In this document: positions 53,710 to 61,854 of the stretch, piece after piece
How the letters are laid out: each line of letters opens with the position of its first letter
Numbering within the stretch: the first letter of the stretch is position 1
NCBI GenBank assembly: GCA_018240695.1
Contig: JAFEFH010000001.1
Location: forward strand, 55,471 to 119,470
Length of the DNA stretch: 64,000 nucleotides
Direction of reading: 5' to 3'
DNA from: Pseudomonadota bacterium
GTDB taxonomy: Bacteria; Pseudomonadota; Alphaproteobacteria; Reyranellales; Reyranellaceae
The notes under the pieces: model-generated
What the model saw: only the letters and a program-made list of their open reading frames with translations
What the model was told of the DNA's origin: nothing
The model's database searches: none
Position numbers and translations under genes: made by a program

Positions 53710-53919
53710 GTGACACAACCCTCGATCTGGCAGACGCAGTACATGGGAAAGCCATTTGTATTTACCTGTTCGAGGACCGGCCAAAACGTGCAGGGCTACG
53801 ACGATGACTTCCAGCCCGAGTCCGCTGAGGACAAGCGCTTCAAGATGTTCAAGTGCCTTGCTTGCCAAGGGTTTCACCTAGTCGATCCTGAGACGGGCGA
53901 GCTAATGCACCCGAGATAG
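53710..53919 (+). CDS. small Cys-pair protein (zinc-ribbon-like)
   Basis: 69 aa from a GTG at 53710 (an ATG at 53743 is also in frame; neither has a clear ribosome site). Features: FVFTCSRTGQNVQGYDDDF, then KMFKCLACQGFHLVDPETGELM. CxxC plus a single upstream Cys suggests a small metal site. Similar short proteins with a FHLVDPETG-like ending occur as orphan genes in alphaproteobacteria; no function known. Confidence 0.5.
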   Translation: MTQPSIWQTQYMGKPFVFTCSRTGQNVQGYDDDFQPESAEDKRFKMFKCLACQGFHLVDPETGELMHPR

Positions 53920-54046
53920 GCTCGGCAGCCGGCGTCAGCGATCGATGCGAAGGTAGCCTCTCTCACCAAGTACGAGACACGTTAAACGGCCTCAAATGGC
54001 TCGTTCTTGGCGTTTTTCCGATCACCGGCTATACATGATTCCATGT

Positions 54047-54356
54047 GCGGACGTGGCGGAACTGGTAGACGCAACGGACTTAGGCAAATTGTTTGAGTGC
54101 TCGCTGGGAAACTAGCGATGCAGAACTGCTCAAAGTCGGGGAAACCTTCAATGGCAATCCCGAGCCAAGCCCGGCAACGGGAAGGTGTAGAGACTAGACG
54201 GGCAGCACCTAAAGCAGTCGCCAAGGTGAAGGGATAGTCCAGACCACAAACCACGCGTGCCGCTGGCACGAGGGCGCGGGCGGCGAAAGCCGAAGTGGTA
54301 TGAAAATCCGTAGGGAGGCAACTCCTGTGAGGGTTCGATTCCCTCCGTCCGCACCA
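54047..54356 (+). tRNA. tRNA-Leu(UAA) interrupted by a group I intron
   Basis: Exon 1 is 54047-54081 and exon 2 is 54303-54356, with CCA encoded. Mature cloverleaf: acceptor GCGGACG with CGTCCGC, D stem GCG/CGC, anticodon stem ACGGA/TCCGT around loop CTTAAAA (anticodon UAA), a long variable arm (GGAG-GCAA-CTCC) as expected of Leu, and T stem GAGGG/CCCTC with TTCGATT. The 221-nt insert splits the anticodon between U34 and A35, the same position as in cyanobacterial and plastid tRNA-Leu(UAA). Confidence 0.93.
54082..54302 (+). other. group I intron (221 nt) in tRNA-Leu(UAA)
   Basis: Exon 1 ends in CTT, which pairs with GAG at 54094-54100 to form P1 with the U-G splice-site pair. The core includes GCTCAAAGTCGGGGAAACC (P3/P4 side), AATCCCGAGCCAAGCCC (P5/P6 side), AGACTAGACGGGCAGCACC (P7 5'/P3 3'/P8) and GGGATAGTCC (P7 3'). 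The intron ends in ATG, giving the terminal omega-G. No homing endonuclease ORF. The core resembles the cyanobacterial tRNA-Leu intron family. Confidence 0.9.
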
Positions 54357-54639
54357 CTTCTCCAATCTCTTGATCTTCGCGCCGATGGCGCGATCACGGA
54401 GCAGGCGAAGGCCTGCCATTTAGCGGAACCGCGCACTGAATTGCTGGACTTTCATGGACGCAAATCACTTCATCGAACTCCTGAGAGCATCCCATCCCGC
54501 ATGGCATGAAAGTGATAGCGATCCGCCTAAGCGGGTGTTCCAAGACCATCGCGACGCTAGCTGGAGGTTAAGGCCGCGAGCGTGGCGCACCAAATCCGAG
54601 GACAATTCCTTGCATGCTATGATCGATATTGGCCCTCAA
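54357..54639. other. spacer between inverted tRNA-Leu copies
   Basis: No convincing gene: short frames only. It may hold the decayed 3' remains of the second tRNA/intron, since a short ATGAAAGTCC-like stretch appears on the minus strand near 54450, but pairing with its exon 1 fails. Confidence 0.4.
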
Positions 54640-54815
54640 TCGAAGAGGCAGGCGCCACCCGTCTAGTCTCTACACCTTCCCTGGAGGGGCTTGGCTCGGG
54701 ATTGGCTTAGGTTGAACCCTTAGCGTTCCCCGACTTTGAGCGGTTCTGCTCCACGGGTTTCCCCGCGGGCACTCCAATTGAAGTCTGCTGCGTCTACCGA
54801 TTTCGCCACGTCCGC
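54640..54815 (-). pseudogene. truncated second tRNA-Leu with group I intron 5' part
   Basis: Minus strand. Exon 1 (54815-54781) has the same acceptor strand GCGGACG, D arm GCG...CGC and an anticodon 5' strand GCAGA-CTT. The intron starts CAATTGGAG (P1 GAG present) and carries the P3-P6 and P7 5' blocks, including the shared stretch at 54659-54680. After the P8 hairpin (to about 54640) no P7 3' strand or second exon follows. It is inverted relative to the intact gene and cannot splice. Confidence 0.82.
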
Positions 54816-55016
54816 AGGTCGCTCTATATTCTCCTTCGTCGTGCGGAGCCCATCGCTAGCGCGAGAGCGCCCCGATTCTCAATTCTGCTGGCTCCTAGTT
54901 GGCCCCTAGGCGGCCAAGCTCGAACGAGCGAAGATTGTAACGACCTCCTCTAATGCCTTGTTATTTCATCCAAATCTCCCAAAAGAGTAAGGGTAGCGCG
55001 GGATAAAGAAAAGGGT

Positions 55017-55055
55017 TTTTAAGTCCTGTATGTCTACCAATTCCATCAAGCGGGC
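55017..55055 (-). pseudogene. 5' half of another tRNA-Leu(UAA)
   Basis: Minus strand: acceptor 5' strand GCCCGCT, TG, D arm ATG-GAATTGGTAGAC-AT with a compensated stem, anticodon 5' stem CAGGA and loop CTTAAAA (UAA). The 3' stem, variable arm, T arm and acceptor 3' strand are absent; the sequence changes right after the anticodon loop. No intron. It lies just past the bufC stop, at the edge of the GC-richer chromosome-like segment. Confidence 0.75.
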
Positions 55056-55060
55056 CCGGA

Positions 55061-55861
55061 TCAGGGGCTGAAGGAAGCGATCATGCCTTCTTCCACCCAC
55101 CCGCGTAACAGGCCGGCGGCGCGGGCCATAGCCTGTTCTTCGCCGATTGGCGGGACCAGCGCCTCGCACATGTCGGGGAACGTGCGGCCGGCGATCAGGG
55201 CGTCGAGCAGGACCGCCTCGTCGGCCTCCAGCGAGCGGAAGTGGGTCACGCGCTCGGGCCGCCAGATCATCCATGGCGCGGGGGCGACCAGCGCCGGCAC
55301 CTCGAGATTGCCGGGCGCTTCCTCAGCGTGGCGCTGCCAAGCCTGCGGCACCTCGTAGGCGCATTGCAGGCGGCGCAGCGACGGCAGGACGGCGAAGGAC
55401 AGCGTCTCCCATGTCTCGGGGGCCAGCGTCATCAGGTCCGTAGCGGCCACCGGCACGGCGTCGGGCGCATCGAACGCCTCGCCCATCGTCCACTCGAAGC
55501 GCGCCATCTCGGCCACGGCCGGCGCGCCCTTGAACGGCGGCGTGGTCGCGAGGAAGTCCGGCAGGTGGCGGCCGAACCAGCGCACTGACGGGTGGCGCGA
55601 GGGATGGGCGGCGATATAGGCGCGCGCGAGGAAGTCGAAGTCGGCGGGACCGGCCATCGCCATGACGCCGGGATAGTCGTTGGTCAGCACTTCGATCAGC
55701 CGGAGCACGTAGGCGTCGCGGTAGACGCCGAGCAGGGTGAAGCGATCGGCCTTGCTGGTATCGCGCACGGCGTCGGAAAAGCCGTCGCTGGTCGCCAGCA
55801 GATAGTCCTGAAAGGCGCGCTGGAGGTCGCCCAGCGAGCCCGCGTTGGCGCGGCCGCTCAC
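55061..55861 (-). CDS. bufC: BufC-type DUF2063 partner protein
   Basis: 266 aa from a GTG at 55861 that overlaps the bufB stop (GTGA). N-terminal DUF2063 domain: LQRAFQDYLLATSDGFSDAV, RFTLLGVYRDAYVLRLIEVLTNDYPGVMAM, then AYIAAHPSRHPSVRWFGRHLPDFL. The C-terminal half is a winged-helix-like recognition region. DUF2063 proteins deliver the bufferin precursor to the DUF692 oxidase, as in BufB-BufC and HvfB-HvfC pairs. Last gene of the buf operon. Confidence 0.9.
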   Translation of the reverse strand: MSGRANAGSLGDLQRAFQDYLLATSDGFSDAVRDTSKADRFTLLGVYRDAYVLRLIEVLTNDYPGVMAMAGPADFDFLARAYIAAHPSRHPSVRWFGRHLPDFLATTPPFKGAPAVAEMARFEWTMGEAFDAPDAVPVAATDLMTLAPETWETLSFAVLPSLRRLQCAYEVPQAWQRHAEEAPGNLEVPALVAPAPWMIWRPERVTHFRSLEADEAVLLDALIAGRTFPDMCEALVPPIGEEQAMARAAGLLRGWVEEGMIASFSP

Positions 55862-56697
55862 GCGACCGCCTTTTGGCTCGTTCGCACCCGGGCCGCGATG
55901 CCGCGCGCCACATCGAGTTCCTCGAGCAGCTCGGCATAGGGCGGGATCTTGTCGTCGCGTTCGATCATCGTCGGCACGCCGGGGAACAGCCGCACCGCCT
56001 CGGCATAGAGGTCCCAGACACCGGGCACGATCGGATGGTCGTGCGTGTCGATGATGTGCGTGCCCTGGTGCTCGTGGCCGGCCAGGTGGAACTGGCGCAC
56101 GCGCTCGCGCGGCAGGGCGCGCAGGAACGCCATGGCGTCGAACTCGTGGTTGAAAGCGCTCACATAGACGTTGTTCACGTCGAGCAGGATCTCGCAGTCG
56201 GCGCGCCGGGCCAGCTCGGCGATGAACTCCCATTCGGCGAGCTCGGAGGCGGAGTAGGTGATGTAGCTCGACACGTTCTCGATCACGAGGCGGCGGTCGA
56301 GATGGTCCTGCACGCGGCCGATCCGGTCGGCGACGTGGTCGAGCGCCTCCTCGGTGTAGGGCAGCGGCAGCAGGTCGTGCATGTTGGTGCCGCGCAGGCT
56401 GGTGAAGCAGAGATGGTCGGAGACCCACATCGGCTCGACCCGCCGGGCCAGCGCCTTCAGCTCGTCGAGATAGGTCATGTCGAGCGGGTCGATCGAGCCG
56501 ATCGACAGGGAGACGCCGTGCAGCGCGATCGGATAGTCGCGGCGGAAGCGGTCGAGCCAGTGCAGCGGCGGTCCGCCCGGGACCATGTAGTTCTCGGACA
56601 GGGCCTCGAACCAGCTCACCTTGCCGGGGTTCGCCGCGATCTCCTCGTAATGCTGGTGCCGCAGGCCCAGGCCGAAGCCGACATCGTGACCGCTCAT
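55858..56697 (-). CDS. bufB: BufB-type DUF692/MNIO multinuclear iron oxidase
   Basis: 279 aa. TIM-barrel DUF692: opening GFGLGLRHQHYEEI, then WFEALSENYMVPGG, LHGVSLSIGSIDPLD, WVSDHLCFTSLRG, VIENVSSYITY, CEILLDVNNVYVSAFNHEFDA and QFHLAGHEHQGTHIIDTHDHPI. These carry the His, Asp, Glu and Asn ligands for two or three iron ions. MNIOs convert peptide Cys into oxazolone/thioamide or thiooxazole groups that bind copper. Here the substrate should be the Cys-rich peptide at 56953. Confidence 0.93.
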   Translation of the reverse strand: MSGHDVGFGLGLRHQHYEEIAANPGKVSWFEALSENYMVPGGPPLHWLDRFRRDYPIALHGVSLSIGSIDPLDMTYLDELKALARRVEPMWVSDHLCFTSLRGTNMHDLLPLPYTEEALDHVADRIGRVQDHLDRRLVIENVSSYITYSASELAEWEFIAELARRADCEILLDVNNVYVSAFNHEFDAMAFLRALPRERVRQFHLAGHEHQGTHIIDTHDHPIVPGVWDLYAEAVRLFPGVPTMIERDDKIPPYAELLEELDVARGIAARVRTSQKAVA

Positions 56698-56721
56698 TGC
56701 GCGACCTTAGTCCAAAGAGAA

Positions 56722-56751
56722 GCGGACGTCCGGGATTTCCCGGACGTCCGC
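56722..56751. terminator. 13-bp perfect hairpin between bufA2 and bufB
   Basis: 56722-56734 pairs with 56739-56751 around ATTT. On the minus strand a TTCTCTTT run follows. It sits in the 255-bp gap between the precursor gene and bufB, so it probably acts as a partial terminator giving more precursor than enzyme. Confidence 0.65.
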
Positions 56752-56952
56752 ACTTTCGAAAAAGTGTCGAAGACTACTTGGACTTCAACACGTTGCCCTC
56801 GTCGGTGCTGGTGGCGAAGCCGGGCATCCTCCTATTTCAATGGTACAGGGCAGGCCTGCACGAATCGAGAATAGAGTAAGGAAAACATAAGGATAGCCTC
56901 TTTGCATCGATAGGCACACAAGACATTCGCATGCATTCGAAAAATTGCAGTC
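56752..56952. other. 201-base spacer within the buf operon
   Basis: It contains a short minus-strand frame reading MPGFATSTDEGNVLKSK that ends at a stop about 60 bases before bufB, with AGGAGG immediately before its ATG. It could be a leader peptide or the tail of a lost gene. I cannot decide which. Confidence 0.3.
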
Positions 56953-57192
56953 TTACGGGACCTTGCCACCGCGGGTGAGGCAGTCGGCCTCCGTGGCGGT
57001 CTCCGTCCATCCCATGCCCTTGCACGAGTTCTGGCCCTTGCAGGCATTCTGAGCGGTCTTGCAAGAGCTGGTGCCCTTGCACGAATTGCCGCCGCTGCAC
57101 TTCACCTTGCTGCCGGCCGACGCGACCGACACGGCGCTGCCGACGGCGAACAGGAGCGCGGCCGAGGCGGCGAACAGGCGGGGCGAGGTCAT
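56953..57192 (-). CDS. bufA2: BufA2-type bufferin precursor peptide
   Basis: 79 aa from the ATG at 57192 (GGAG 6-7 nt upstream). Sec signal (RLFAASAALLFAVGSAVSVASA) is followed by a core with six Cys in short repeats: KVKCSGGNSCKGTSSCKTAQ, then NACKGQNSCKGMGW and EADCLTRGGK. The SCKG/ACKG repeat pattern is that of BUF_6/12Cys bufferin metallophores. After MNIO modification it would chelate copper in the periplasm. Upstream of bufB and bufC on the same strand. Confidence 0.88.
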   Translation of the reverse strand: MTSPRLFAASAALLFAVGSAVSVASAGSKVKCSGGNSCKGTSSCKTAQNACKGQNSCKGMGWTETATEADCLTRGGKVP

Positions 57193-57264
57193 GGCGGTCT
57201 CCTTGGGTATCCGGTGGCGCTTCGACAATGAACCCTCGCGCGCGCGCCGAGAAGGCAATCGCGA

Positions 57265-58401
57265 TCAACGCTGCGTGAAGCGTCCCGGCGAGAGCGCCGC
57301 TTCGGTGACGCCGAGCTCGACGATGTCGGCGGGCAGCTTGCCGTCGAGCGCGAGGCTGGCGGCGAGACGGCCCGCCGCGGCGCCGGTCTGGATGCCGTAG
57401 CCGCCCTGGCCCGCCAGCCAGAAGAAGCCGGGCACCGAACCGTCATAGCCCACGACGAGGTTCTTGTCGGACACGAAGCTGCGCAGGCCGGCCCACTTGT
57501 TCTTGAGCCGCCGGATCTGGAGCGTCGTCGCCGTCTCGATGCGGTCGACGGCGATGGCGATGTCCATCTCGTCGGGCTGGGCGTCGCAGGGCGGCGACGG
57601 CGTCTCGTCGGCCGGCGACGCGAGGAACTGGCCGACCTCGGGCTTGATGTACCAGCTCTCGTCGAAGTCGATCACCATCGGCATCTTCTCGATCGCGACG
57701 CCGGCCGGAGCGTCGAAGGTGAAGGCCGTGCGCCGCTTCGGCACCAGCCCGACCGGACGGGCGCCCGCGAGGCCGCCCACCACGTCGGCCCAGGCGCCCG
57801 AGGTGTTCACGATGTTGGCCGCCGCGATCGTTTCGCCGTCGCCCAGCCTGATTTCCCAGCGCCCGTTCTTGCGATCGAGCGCGGCGACCTCGGCATTGAG
57901 CCGCAGCACCGCGCCCGCCGCCCGCGCGCCGCGCAGGAAGCCCGCGTGGATCGCGGCCACGTCCATGTCGTCGGCCTCGGGCTCGAAGACCGCGCCACCG
58001 CCGGCGGCTTCGGGCTTCAGCAGCGGCTGGCGGGCCAGCACCTCGGGGGGCTCCAGCCAGCGCACGCTCGGCACCAGCGAAGCGTACTCCGCGGCGGCCT
58101 TTTGCAGGGCGGGTTGCTGCTCGGCGCGGCCGGCGATCAGCGCGCCGCGCGGCGTCAGCACCGGCCGTTCCGCGAAGCCCGGCGGCGGATTGCGGTAGAA
58201 GCGGCCGGTGGCGACCGTGATGGCGCGGATCTCGGCGCTGCCGTAGGTCTCCGAATGCAGCGCCGCCGAGCGGCCGGTCGTGTGATAGGCCGGCACATGC
58301 TCGCGCTCGAGGATGATCACCCGGGCGCGCGGCGCGAAATGGTAGGCGGCGGAGACGCCGGCGATGCCGGCGCCGACGATGGCAAAATCGAATTCCTGCA
58401 T
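57265..58401 (-). CDS. FAD-dependent oxidoreductase (DAO family)
   Basis: 378 aa. N-terminal Rossmann dinucleotide motif FAIVGAGIAGVSAAYHFAP, then TTGRSAALHSETYG. The DAO C-terminal part has NTSGAWADVVGGLAG, MVIDFDESWYIKPEVGQFLASPADE and the second FAD contact GFFWLAGQGGYGIQTGAAAGRL. This is the D-amino acid dehydrogenase/glycine oxidase-like class; substrate unknown. Divergent from the acyl-CoA synthetase by 49 bases. Confidence 0.9.
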   Translation of the reverse strand: MQEFDFAIVGAGIAGVSAAYHFAPRARVIILEREHVPAYHTTGRSAALHSETYGSAEIRAITVATGRFYRNPPPGFAERPVLTPRGALIAGRAEQQPALQKAAAEYASLVPSVRWLEPPEVLARQPLLKPEAAGGGAVFEPEADDMDVAAIHAGFLRGARAAGAVLRLNAEVAALDRKNGRWEIRLGDGETIAAANIVNTSGAWADVVGGLAGARPVGLVPKRRTAFTFDAPAGVAIEKMPMVIDFDESWYIKPEVGQFLASPADETPSPPCDAQPDEMDIAIAVDRIETATTLQIRRLKNKWAGLRSFVSDKNLVVGYDGSVPGFFWLAGQGGYGIQTGAAAGRLAASLALDGKLPADIVELGVTEAALSPGRFTQR

Positions 58402-58450
58402 GGTCCTCACATTGCGCGGTCGCCGACGGGCCTGCAATAGTGAGGCCGCC

Positions 58451-59971
58451 ATGAACATCGCCCATCTGCTGCTCAAATCCGCGCAGGCCTTCCGCGACCA
58501 TACCGCGCTCGCCCGCGGCACCGAGCCCCATCTCAGCTACCGCGACCTCTGGCGGAAGGTCTCGGTGATGAGCACGCACCTGCGGGTGCGCTTCGGCCTC
58601 GCGCCGGGCGACCGCGTCGCCTTCGCGATGACCAACTGCGTGGAATCGCTCGAGGTGATGTACGCGATCTGGCACGCGGGCATGTGCGCGGTGCCGATGA
58701 ACGCCAAGCTGCATGCCAAGGAGTTCGCCTTCATCCTCGACAATTCCGGCGCCCGCCTGTGCTTCGTGACGCCCGATCTCGCCGTCACGATCGCCGAGGC
58801 CGTGAAGGACGCGCTCTCTGTGAAGGAGATCGTCGACGTCACCACGCGTCCCTACACCTTCATGGCGGTGGGCGATCCCAGCCCGATGGCCGAGGCCGAG
58901 CCCACCGATCCGGCGTGGCTGTTCTACACCTCGGGCACGACCGGCCGGCCCAAGGGCGCGACGCTCACGCACCGCAACCTGCTGGCGATGACGCTCAATT
59001 ACTATGCCGACGTCGACCGGCCGCCGCCCGGCAGCTCGATGGTCCATGCCGCGCCGATCAGTCACGGCTCGGGCCTGTGGAACTTCCCGATGATGGCGCG
59101 CGGCGTCGTGCAGGTCTTTCCCGACAGCGGCCACTACGACGTGGCCGAGACCATCGCGCTGATGAACCGTTGGCCCGATTGCAGCATCTTCCTCGCGCCC
59201 ACCATGGTGAAGCGGCTGATCGAGCATCCGCGGCTCGGCGAGCTGAAGCCGGGCGCGCTGCGCCTGATCAGCTACGGCGGCGCGCCGATGTATGTGAGCG
59301 ACCTCAAGAACGCGATGAAGCTGCTCGGCAACGTGCTGTGCCAGCTCTACGGCCAGGGCGAGAGCCCGATGACGATCACCCACCTGTCGCGCGAGATGCA
59401 CGGCCAGACCGACCATCCGCGCTGGGAGGAACGCCTCGCCTCGGCCGGCGTCGCCGATGCCTGCGTCGAGGTGCGCGTGGTCGACGAGGATGGTCGCCCG
59501 GTCGCGTTGGGCGAGGTCGGCGAGATCATCGTCAAGGGCGAGACGGTGATGGCGGGCTACTGGAACAATCCCGAGGCGACGGCGAAGTCCCTGCGCGACG
59601 GCTGGCTGTGGACCGGCGATGTCGGCACCTTCGACGAGGACGGATTCCTCACGCTGAAGGATCGCTCCAAGGACATGATCATCTCCGGCGGCACCAACAT
59701 CTATCCGCGCGAGATCGAGGACGTGCTGAACCTCCATCCCGCCGTGGCCGAGTGCTCGGTGGTCGGCCGGCCCCACCCGGAGTGGGGCGAGGACGTCGTG
59801 GCCTTCGTCGTGACGCGGGCCGGCGCCCAGGTGACCGCCGCCGAGCTCGACCGGCTCTGCCTCGACAATATCGCGCGCTTCAAGCGGCCGAAGGACTACA
59901 AGTTCGTCGACGCGCTGCCGAAGAACAACTATGGCAAGATCCTCAAGACCGAGCTTCGGACGAGGCTCTAG
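58451..59971 (+). CDS. acyl-CoA synthetase (AMP-dependent ligase)
   Basis: 506 aa. P-loop-like AMP motif FYTSGTTGRPKGATLTHRNL (about 160), GGAPMY, motif YGQGESP, GWLWTGDVGTFDEDGFLTLKDRSKDMIISGGTNIYPREIE and the C-terminal catalytic Lys in PKNNYGKILKTELR. It activates a carboxylic acid to its CoA ester; specificity not visible. Starts an apparent operon with MFS, DUF2165 and deaminase genes. Confidence 0.93.
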   Translation: MNIAHLLLKSAQAFRDHTALARGTEPHLSYRDLWRKVSVMSTHLRVRFGLAPGDRVAFAMTNCVESLEVMYAIWHAGMCAVPMNAKLHAKEFAFILDNSGARLCFVTPDLAVTIAEAVKDALSVKEIVDVTTRPYTFMAVGDPSPMAEAEPTDPAWLFYTSGTTGRPKGATLTHRNLLAMTLNYYADVDRPPPGSSMVHAAPISHGSGLWNFPMMARGVVQVFPDSGHYDVAETIALMNRWPDCSIFLAPTMVKRLIEHPRLGELKPGALRLISYGGAPMYVSDLKNAMKLLGNVLCQLYGQGESPMTITHLSREMHGQTDHPRWEERLASAGVADACVEVRVVDEDGRPVALGEVGEIIVKGETVMAGYWNNPEATAKSLRDGWLWTGDVGTFDEDGFLTLKDRSKDMIISGGTNIYPREIEDVLNLHPAVAECSVVGRPHPEWGEDVVAFVVTRAGAQVTAAELDRLCLDNIARFKRPKDYKFVDALPKNNYGKILKTELRTRL

Positions 59972-59983
59972 GTCGAGGGGGAG

Positions 59984-61342
59984 ATGGCCGAAGCTCCGCC
60001 CCTTCGTCCGATCGCCGGCCTGGCGATCGTCGGCCTCGGCGCCTCGCTGGCGCCGCTCGACATCGCGGTCAACGTGGCGCTGCCGGCGATCACCGCCCAC
60101 TTCCGCCTGCCGCTCGCCGACGTGCAGTGGCTGGTGATCTGCTACGTGCTGGTCTACGGCTCGCTGATGCTGGTGTGCGGCAAGCTCGGCGACCTGTTCG
60201 GCCACCGCCGCATCTTCCGCATCGGGCTTGCCGCCTCAGTGGTGGGCTGCGCCGCCTGCGCGCTCGCGCCGAGCTGGCCGCTCTTCCTGTGGGCGCGGGC
60301 CGGGCAGGGTGTCGGCACGGCGTTGGCGCTTTCCTGCGCCCCGGCGCTCGCCACCTCCGTCTACCCGCCGGAGCAGCGCCTGAAGGGACTGGCCGGCTTC
60401 TCGATGGCGCTGCTGCTGGCCTCCGCCATCGGCCCGGTGCTGGCGGGTGTCGTCGTGCAGCTCTGGGGCTGGCCCGCGGTCTACTGGATGCGGGTGCCGA
60501 TCGCGGCGGTGACGCTCGCTTTGTCGGGGCTGCTGCCGTCGCCGCGCCTGCCGCCGCGCTCCTTCGATGCGCCGGGCGCCGTCCTCCTCGCCGCCTGCAT
60601 GAGCAGCCTGTTGCTGGCGCTGGTGCTGTCGCAACGCGCCGCCGTGCCCGGCTGGCAGGCATTGGCGATGGCCGTGCTCGCGGTCGCGTTGATCTTCGCC
60701 TATCTCGTCCGCAGCCGCCGCGTCGCCGAGCCGATCATTCGCCCGGCGCTGTTCGCGGACATGAGCTTCGCCGTGCCCAACGCCATGAACGTGCTGGCCA
60801 ACCTCGCGGGATTCTCGATCCTGCTGCTGACGCCGTACTACCTCGTGAACGTGCTGAAGCTGCCCGTGCTGGCCACCGGCGCGATGCTGGCGCTGTCGTT
60901 CGCGGGCGGCCTGACCGGGGCGCCGCTGGCCGCGCGCCTGGTGCCGCGCTTCGGGCGGCGGCCGACGGCCTTCGCGGGCGTGGCGCTGGTCGGCTTCTGG
61001 CTGCTGCCGCTCGCCTTCGTCGATGCCACGACGCCGCTGCCCGTCGTGGCGCTGCTGCTGATCGCCGAGGGCGTGGGGCAGGGCCTGCTCGCCGTGGCCT
61101 ATATCGATCTCGTCACCGATACCCTGCCGGCACGCGACCGCGGCGTGGCCGGCAGTCTCGCGCAACTGACGCGCACGCTCGGCATCGTGAGCGGCGCGTC
61201 GGTGCTGACCGCGCTGCATGCCCATGCCGCGTCCGCGGGCTTCCTGGCCGGCTACAAATTCGCCTTCCTGACGGCGGGCGCCGGCCTGCTGCTGGTGCTC
61301 GCGCTGTCGTGCCTGTGGCCGCGCGCCTGGTTCGCCCGATAG
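59984..61342 (+). CDS. MFS drug/metabolite exporter (DHA2-like)
   Basis: 452 aa, about 12-14 membrane helices. Family signatures: LDIAVNVALPAITAHFRLPLADVQWLVICYVL, GKLGDLFGHRRIFRIGL and ARAGQGVGTALALSCAPALA (EmrB/QacA-like motif C region). It lies 12 bases after the acyl-CoA synthetase stop, probably in one operon. Confidence 0.9.
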   Translation: MAEAPPLRPIAGLAIVGLGASLAPLDIAVNVALPAITAHFRLPLADVQWLVICYVLVYGSLMLVCGKLGDLFGHRRIFRIGLAASVVGCAACALAPSWPLFLWARAGQGVGTALALSCAPALATSVYPPEQRLKGLAGFSMALLLASAIGPVLAGVVVQLWGWPAVYWMRVPIAAVTLALSGLLPSPRLPPRSFDAPGAVLLAACMSSLLLALVLSQRAAVPGWQALAMAVLAVALIFAYLVRSRRVAEPIIRPALFADMSFAVPNAMNVLANLAGFSILLLTPYYLVNVLKLPVLATGAMLALSFAGGLTGAPLAARLVPRFGRRPTAFAGVALVGFWLLPLAFVDATTPLPVVALLLIAEGVGQGLLAVAYIDLVTDTLPARDRGVAGSLAQLTRTLGIVSGASVLTALHAHAASAGFLAGYKFAFLTAGAGLLLVLALSCLWPRAWFAR

Positions 61343-61353
61343 GAGAGAAACCC

Positions 61354-61854
61354 ATGCTGACGATCCGGCTGGTGAAGATCGCGATGGTCGCCTCGGCGGC
61401 GTTGTTCGCGCTGCTGGTCACGCTGAACAACCTGGTCGACTACGGGTCGAACTACGAATTCGTGCGCCACACGCTCGGCATGGACACGACGTTTCCCGGC
61501 AACGCCCTGAAGAGCCGCGCCATCACCTCGCCCATGCTGTGGACTGTCGGATACTGGGCAATCATCCTGACCGAGGCCGCGGTCGGTACGTTGCTCGCCA
61601 TCGGCGCCTTTCACCTGCTGCGGGCGCTGCGCGCAGACGCCCGCCGCTTCAACGCGGCCAAGCGCTGGGCGCTCGCGGGGGCCGGCCTCGGCTTCCTGCT
61701 GTGGTTCACCGGCTTCCTGGTGATCGGCGGCGAATGGTTCGCGATGTGGCAATCGAAGGCGTGGAACGGCCAGGAAGCGGCGTTCCGCTTCTACATGACC
61801 CTGCTGGCGATCGCGATCTTCCTCAATCAACCCGACGAGGAGCTCTCCACATGA
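61354..61854 (+). CDS. DUF2165 membrane protein
   Basis: 166 aa from the ATG at 61354 (AGGAGAG upstream). Four membrane helices; conserved LVTLNNLVDYGSNYEFVRHTLGMDTTFPGN, WFTGFLVIGGEWFAMWQSKAWNGQEAAFRFY. These are the DUF2165 blocks. Function unknown. Coupled to the deaminase by ATGA. Confidence 0.9.
   Translation: MLTIRLVKIAMVASAALFALLVTLNNLVDYGSNYEFVRHTLGMDTTFPGNALKSRAITSPMLWTVGYWAIILTEAAVGTLLAIGAFHLLRALRADARRFNAAKRWALAGAGLGFLLWFTGFLVIGGEWFAMWQSKAWNGQEAAFRFYMTLLAIAIFLNQPDEELST

Noticed and set aside
57443..60205. 920-aa minus-strand ORF opposite the oxidoreductase and acyl-CoA synthetase genes
   Set aside because: Shadow frame in GC-rich DNA; both opposing genes have full family signatures.
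58684..61854. 1056-aa + strand ORF spanning three genes
   Set aside because: Off-frame read of the synthetase and MFS genes; only its last part is the real DUF2165 gene from 61354.
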